Source: Paenibacillus sp. YN15 (GTDB lineage Bacteria > Bacillota > Bacilli > Paenibacillales > NBRC-103111). From it: a stretch of DNA of 64,000 nt. The translations under genes were made by a program, and so were the position numbers. The notes beneath the pieces are model-generated. The model worked only from the letters and a program-made list of their open reading frames with translations, did no database searches and had not been told where the DNA came from. This document shows, one piece after another, positions 62,199 through 64,000 of this stretch. The stretch covers positions 274,970-338,969 of the forward strand of contig NZ_QMFA01000003.1 in the NCBI RefSeq assembly GCF_003285005.1, written 5' to 3'. Positions within the stretch are counted from its first letter, which is position 1, and each line of letters opens with the position of its first letter.

Positions 62199-64000
62199 AT
62201 GGCGCAAACAACGATGTATTCGGCAATACCGAACAGTCCGCGGACGGAACTAAGCGCGGCGATTACGGAAACGGACGGATCAATGGATGTAGTGAATGCG
62301 GCTCTCCTTCCTGCGGCTCCGAATCTGGCGACCATCGGAACGGATGAAATGCCGGAAACCATCCTGTATACGGGCAAATCCGGCAACAGCTTGACCGGGG
62401 TCACCCGTGGCTTCAACGGAACAACAGCAAGAGCATGGAGTCCGGGAACGAAAGTGGCGCGGTACTTCACCGCCTATGACCATGACGCCTTCCGCGGAAA
62501 TATTGCAGATCATGAAGCGCGGCTGGCTCCAGTCGATGCAGCCACCAACGCAGCAACGGCTGGAACGCTGGTCAAACGAGACGCCAACGGCCGGGCCCGG
62601 GCAGCAACTCCTTCAGATGCTACCGATATTGCCAATAAGGGCTATGTCGATGCATCTGTACAAAGCGCCCTTAGTGTAAAAGCTAATTTGGATTCTCCTG
62701 TTTTCACTGGCTCCCCTAAAGTGCCCACAGCTGGTACATCCACAAATGATACCACCGCTGCGTCAGCTGCTTTTGTTCGCGCTGCTATTACTCAATATGC
62801 TGCTGGAGTCCCTTCGGGAACAGGCGCCAATTCGACTCTTTTAGGGACTAATAATATAGCGTCAGGAGCAGCTTCTTTGGCAGAAGGGGCGGATAACCAA
62901 GCTATTGGAGAAGCTTCCCATGTGGAAGGGTCTAGAAATATATCAACAGGCCCGTATTCTCATACGGAAGGATGGTTTAATTTTAATAAAGGAACCGCCA
63001 CCCATGCAGAGGGACGCTTAAATAGCGTAGAGATTAACGGTGGATATTCTCATATAGAAGGTACAGGAAATTATATCAATGACCATTCTTCTCATGCAGA
63101 AGGTGCAGCCAATATAGTTGCAAATGGAGAAATAGGGGAGCCTTTAAGGATTGGTAATGCCTATAATGAATGTTATCTTACTATAGTGGGTGAAGACACC
63201 TATAAAGTACAAGGATACACAATTGGTCAAGATGTTGTAGTAACTTATCTTTCTGAATTTGATCCAATTGCTACGTGTATTAGAACAACAATAGTATCAT
63301 TTCCAGAAGACAATACAGTAATTATTGCTGATGGACTACCAAATGCAAATGCTGATGGTGGATATGGGATCATAATACCATATAACGAATCTTATGATTA
63401 TCTAAATGGAAGAGGTCAACATGTAGAAGGTGTGGGATGCGGAGCATTTGGAAAAGGTGCTCATGCCGAAGGATTAACGACAATTGCATTAGGACTTGCA
63501 AATCATTCAGAAGGAATATTGACTACCTCTAGAGGGGAAGCATCACACGCAGAGGGAAGTTATACACTAGCTTCTGCATGGGGGTCACACGCAGAAGGAA
63601 GTGGAGGTAAGGCGTTAGGAACAGCATCACATGCAGAAGGAAGTTATACACAAGCATATGGTAACTTTTCTCATGCAGAAGGAAATTTTTCTGAGGCATT
63701 AGGTCATAGATCACATTCAGAAGGCGATTCAACAAGAGCTTCTGGGTCAAATTCTCATACAGAGGGAGATAATTCAGTCGCATCAGGAATTTCTTCTCAT
63801 GCTCAAAACGGTTCTACAAGAGCAACAGGAAATTACTCTCATGCAGGTGGACTTGGAACAGAGGCACGATATGCACAAACTGCTATTGGTATATTCAATA
63901 TTGGATCAACTACAATAACAGATACTGCATACAATGCTTCTGGAGAAGCATTAATTATAGGCAATGGTACAATATACGCAAAAAGTAATGCCTTTAAAGT
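62199..64000 (+). CDS. Tail fibre with SHAEG repeats (continues beyond the window)
   Basis: The frame from ATG 62199 (AAGGAGGG 9 bases upstream) has no stop up to 64000, giving 600 residues so far. Residues ~1-200 are a GC-rich, phage-fibre-like shaft (TGVTRGFNGTTARAWSPGTK, DIANKGYVDASVQSAL, DSPVFTGSPKVPTAGTST). From ~215 onward about 17 SHAEG-type units appear (SHAEG, SHTEG, SHVEG, SHIEG), with a 14-residue period late on, predicting a trimeric beta-roll as in YadA heads. The ending LIIGNGTIYAKSNAFK matches the entry to a peptidase G2-type self-cleaving tip. Bases from about 62690 on are much more AT-rich than before, which suggests domain exchange. Confidence 0.85.
   Translation, partial: MAQTTMYSAIPNSPRTELSAAITETDGSMDVVNAALLPAAPNLATIGTDEMPETILYTGKSGNSLTGVTRGFNGTTARAWSPGTKVARYFTAYDHDAFRGNIADHEARLAPVDAATNAATAGTLVKRDANGRARAATPSDATDIANKGYVDASVQSALSVKANLDSPVFTGSPKVPTAGTSTNDTTAASAAFVRAAITQYAAGVPSGTGANSTLLGTNNIASGAASLAEGADNQAIGEASHVEGSRNISTGPYSHTEGWFNFNKGTATHAEGRLNSVEINGGYSHIEGTGNYINDHSSHAEGAANIVANGEIGEPLRIGNAYNECYLTIVGEDTYKVQGYTIGQDVVVTYLSEFDPIATCIRTTIVSFPEDNTVIIADGLPNANADGGYGIIIPYNESYDYLNGRGQHVEGVGCGAFGKGAHAEGLTTIALGLANHSEGILTTSRGEASHAEGSYTLASAWGSHAEGSGGKALGTASHAEGSYTQAYGNFSHAEGNFSEALGHRSHSEGDSTRASGSNSHTEGDNSVASGISSHAQNGSTRATGNYSHAGGLGTEARYAQTAIGIFNIGSTTITDTAYNASGEALIIGNGTIYAKSNAFK

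Noticed and set aside
63430-63850. 42-base periodic repeats at the right edge as a possible CRISPR array
   Set aside because: The units encode SHAEG repeats in one open frame and the repeats are not identical.

Overview
The window looks like a chromosomal segment of a Paenibacillus-type, spore-forming Bacillota. The reasons are a fairly GC-rich coding style, strong AGGAGG-type ribosome binding sites with frequent GTG and TTG starts, several AraC-type sugar regulators, a large membrane-bound AraC regulator next to LplB/LplC-type permeases, an exosporium-like collagen protein, and a Bacillus-like narGHJI/ywiC arrangement. The genus is an inference from gene content; no rRNA is present.

Layout. 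1-5.6 kb: the C-terminal end of a secreted glycoside hydrolase, a D-amino acid transaminase, a block of small palindromic repeats, and a B12-dependent ribonucleotide reductase behind a candidate NrdR-controlled promoter. 5.6-20.9 kb: a complete anaerobic nitrate respiration island. It holds a sensor kinase, response regulator and GAF protein (nreB-nreC-nreA type), a nitrate transporter fused to a PAS domain, moeA, mobB, narGHJI, moaE, moaA and ywiC. Two similar GC-rich palindromes lie at almost the same distance upstream of the narK and narG -10 boxes and are candidate NreC operators. 20.9-22.7 kb: a more AT-rich patch with an Imm17-like small membrane protein and an unknown membrane-anchored protein. 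22.8-36.7 kb: carbohydrate genes (sulfatase, FAD-dependent oxidoreductase, GH130, three AraC regulators, a sugar ABC importer without its ATPase) with two good matches to the CcpA cre consensus. 36.9-50.8 kb: ordinary housekeeping and accessory genes (amino acid permease, MFS transporter, Rrf2 regulator, methyltransferase, GH105, YbaK-type deacylase, GNAT, 2-hydroxyacid dehydrogenase, exosporium-like protein, VOC protein).

50.8-53.7 kb carries decay and mobility marks: a P-loop reading frame split by an in-frame TGA, an Rpn-family nuclease, and a tyrosine integrase broken in its N-terminal domain lying beside the 3' end of a tRNA-Leu(TAA) gene.

54.1 kb to the right edge is a compact tail-only phage-like cluster. 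A sigma-region-4-like regulator and an unknown protein are followed by tail completion, tail tube, a tail assembly chaperone with a well-formed -1 frameshift signal, a long tape measure, Dit-like protein, a small tip/fibre protein and a SHAEG-repeat fibre that is still open at the window end. No sheath, portal, terminase, capsid or Tal gene is visible inside the window. This fits an F-type (non-contractile) tailocin or a reduced prophage, and it is the most interesting system here. The fibre changes abruptly from GC-rich to AT-rich about 500 bases into the gene, which suggests that its tip was swapped by recombination.
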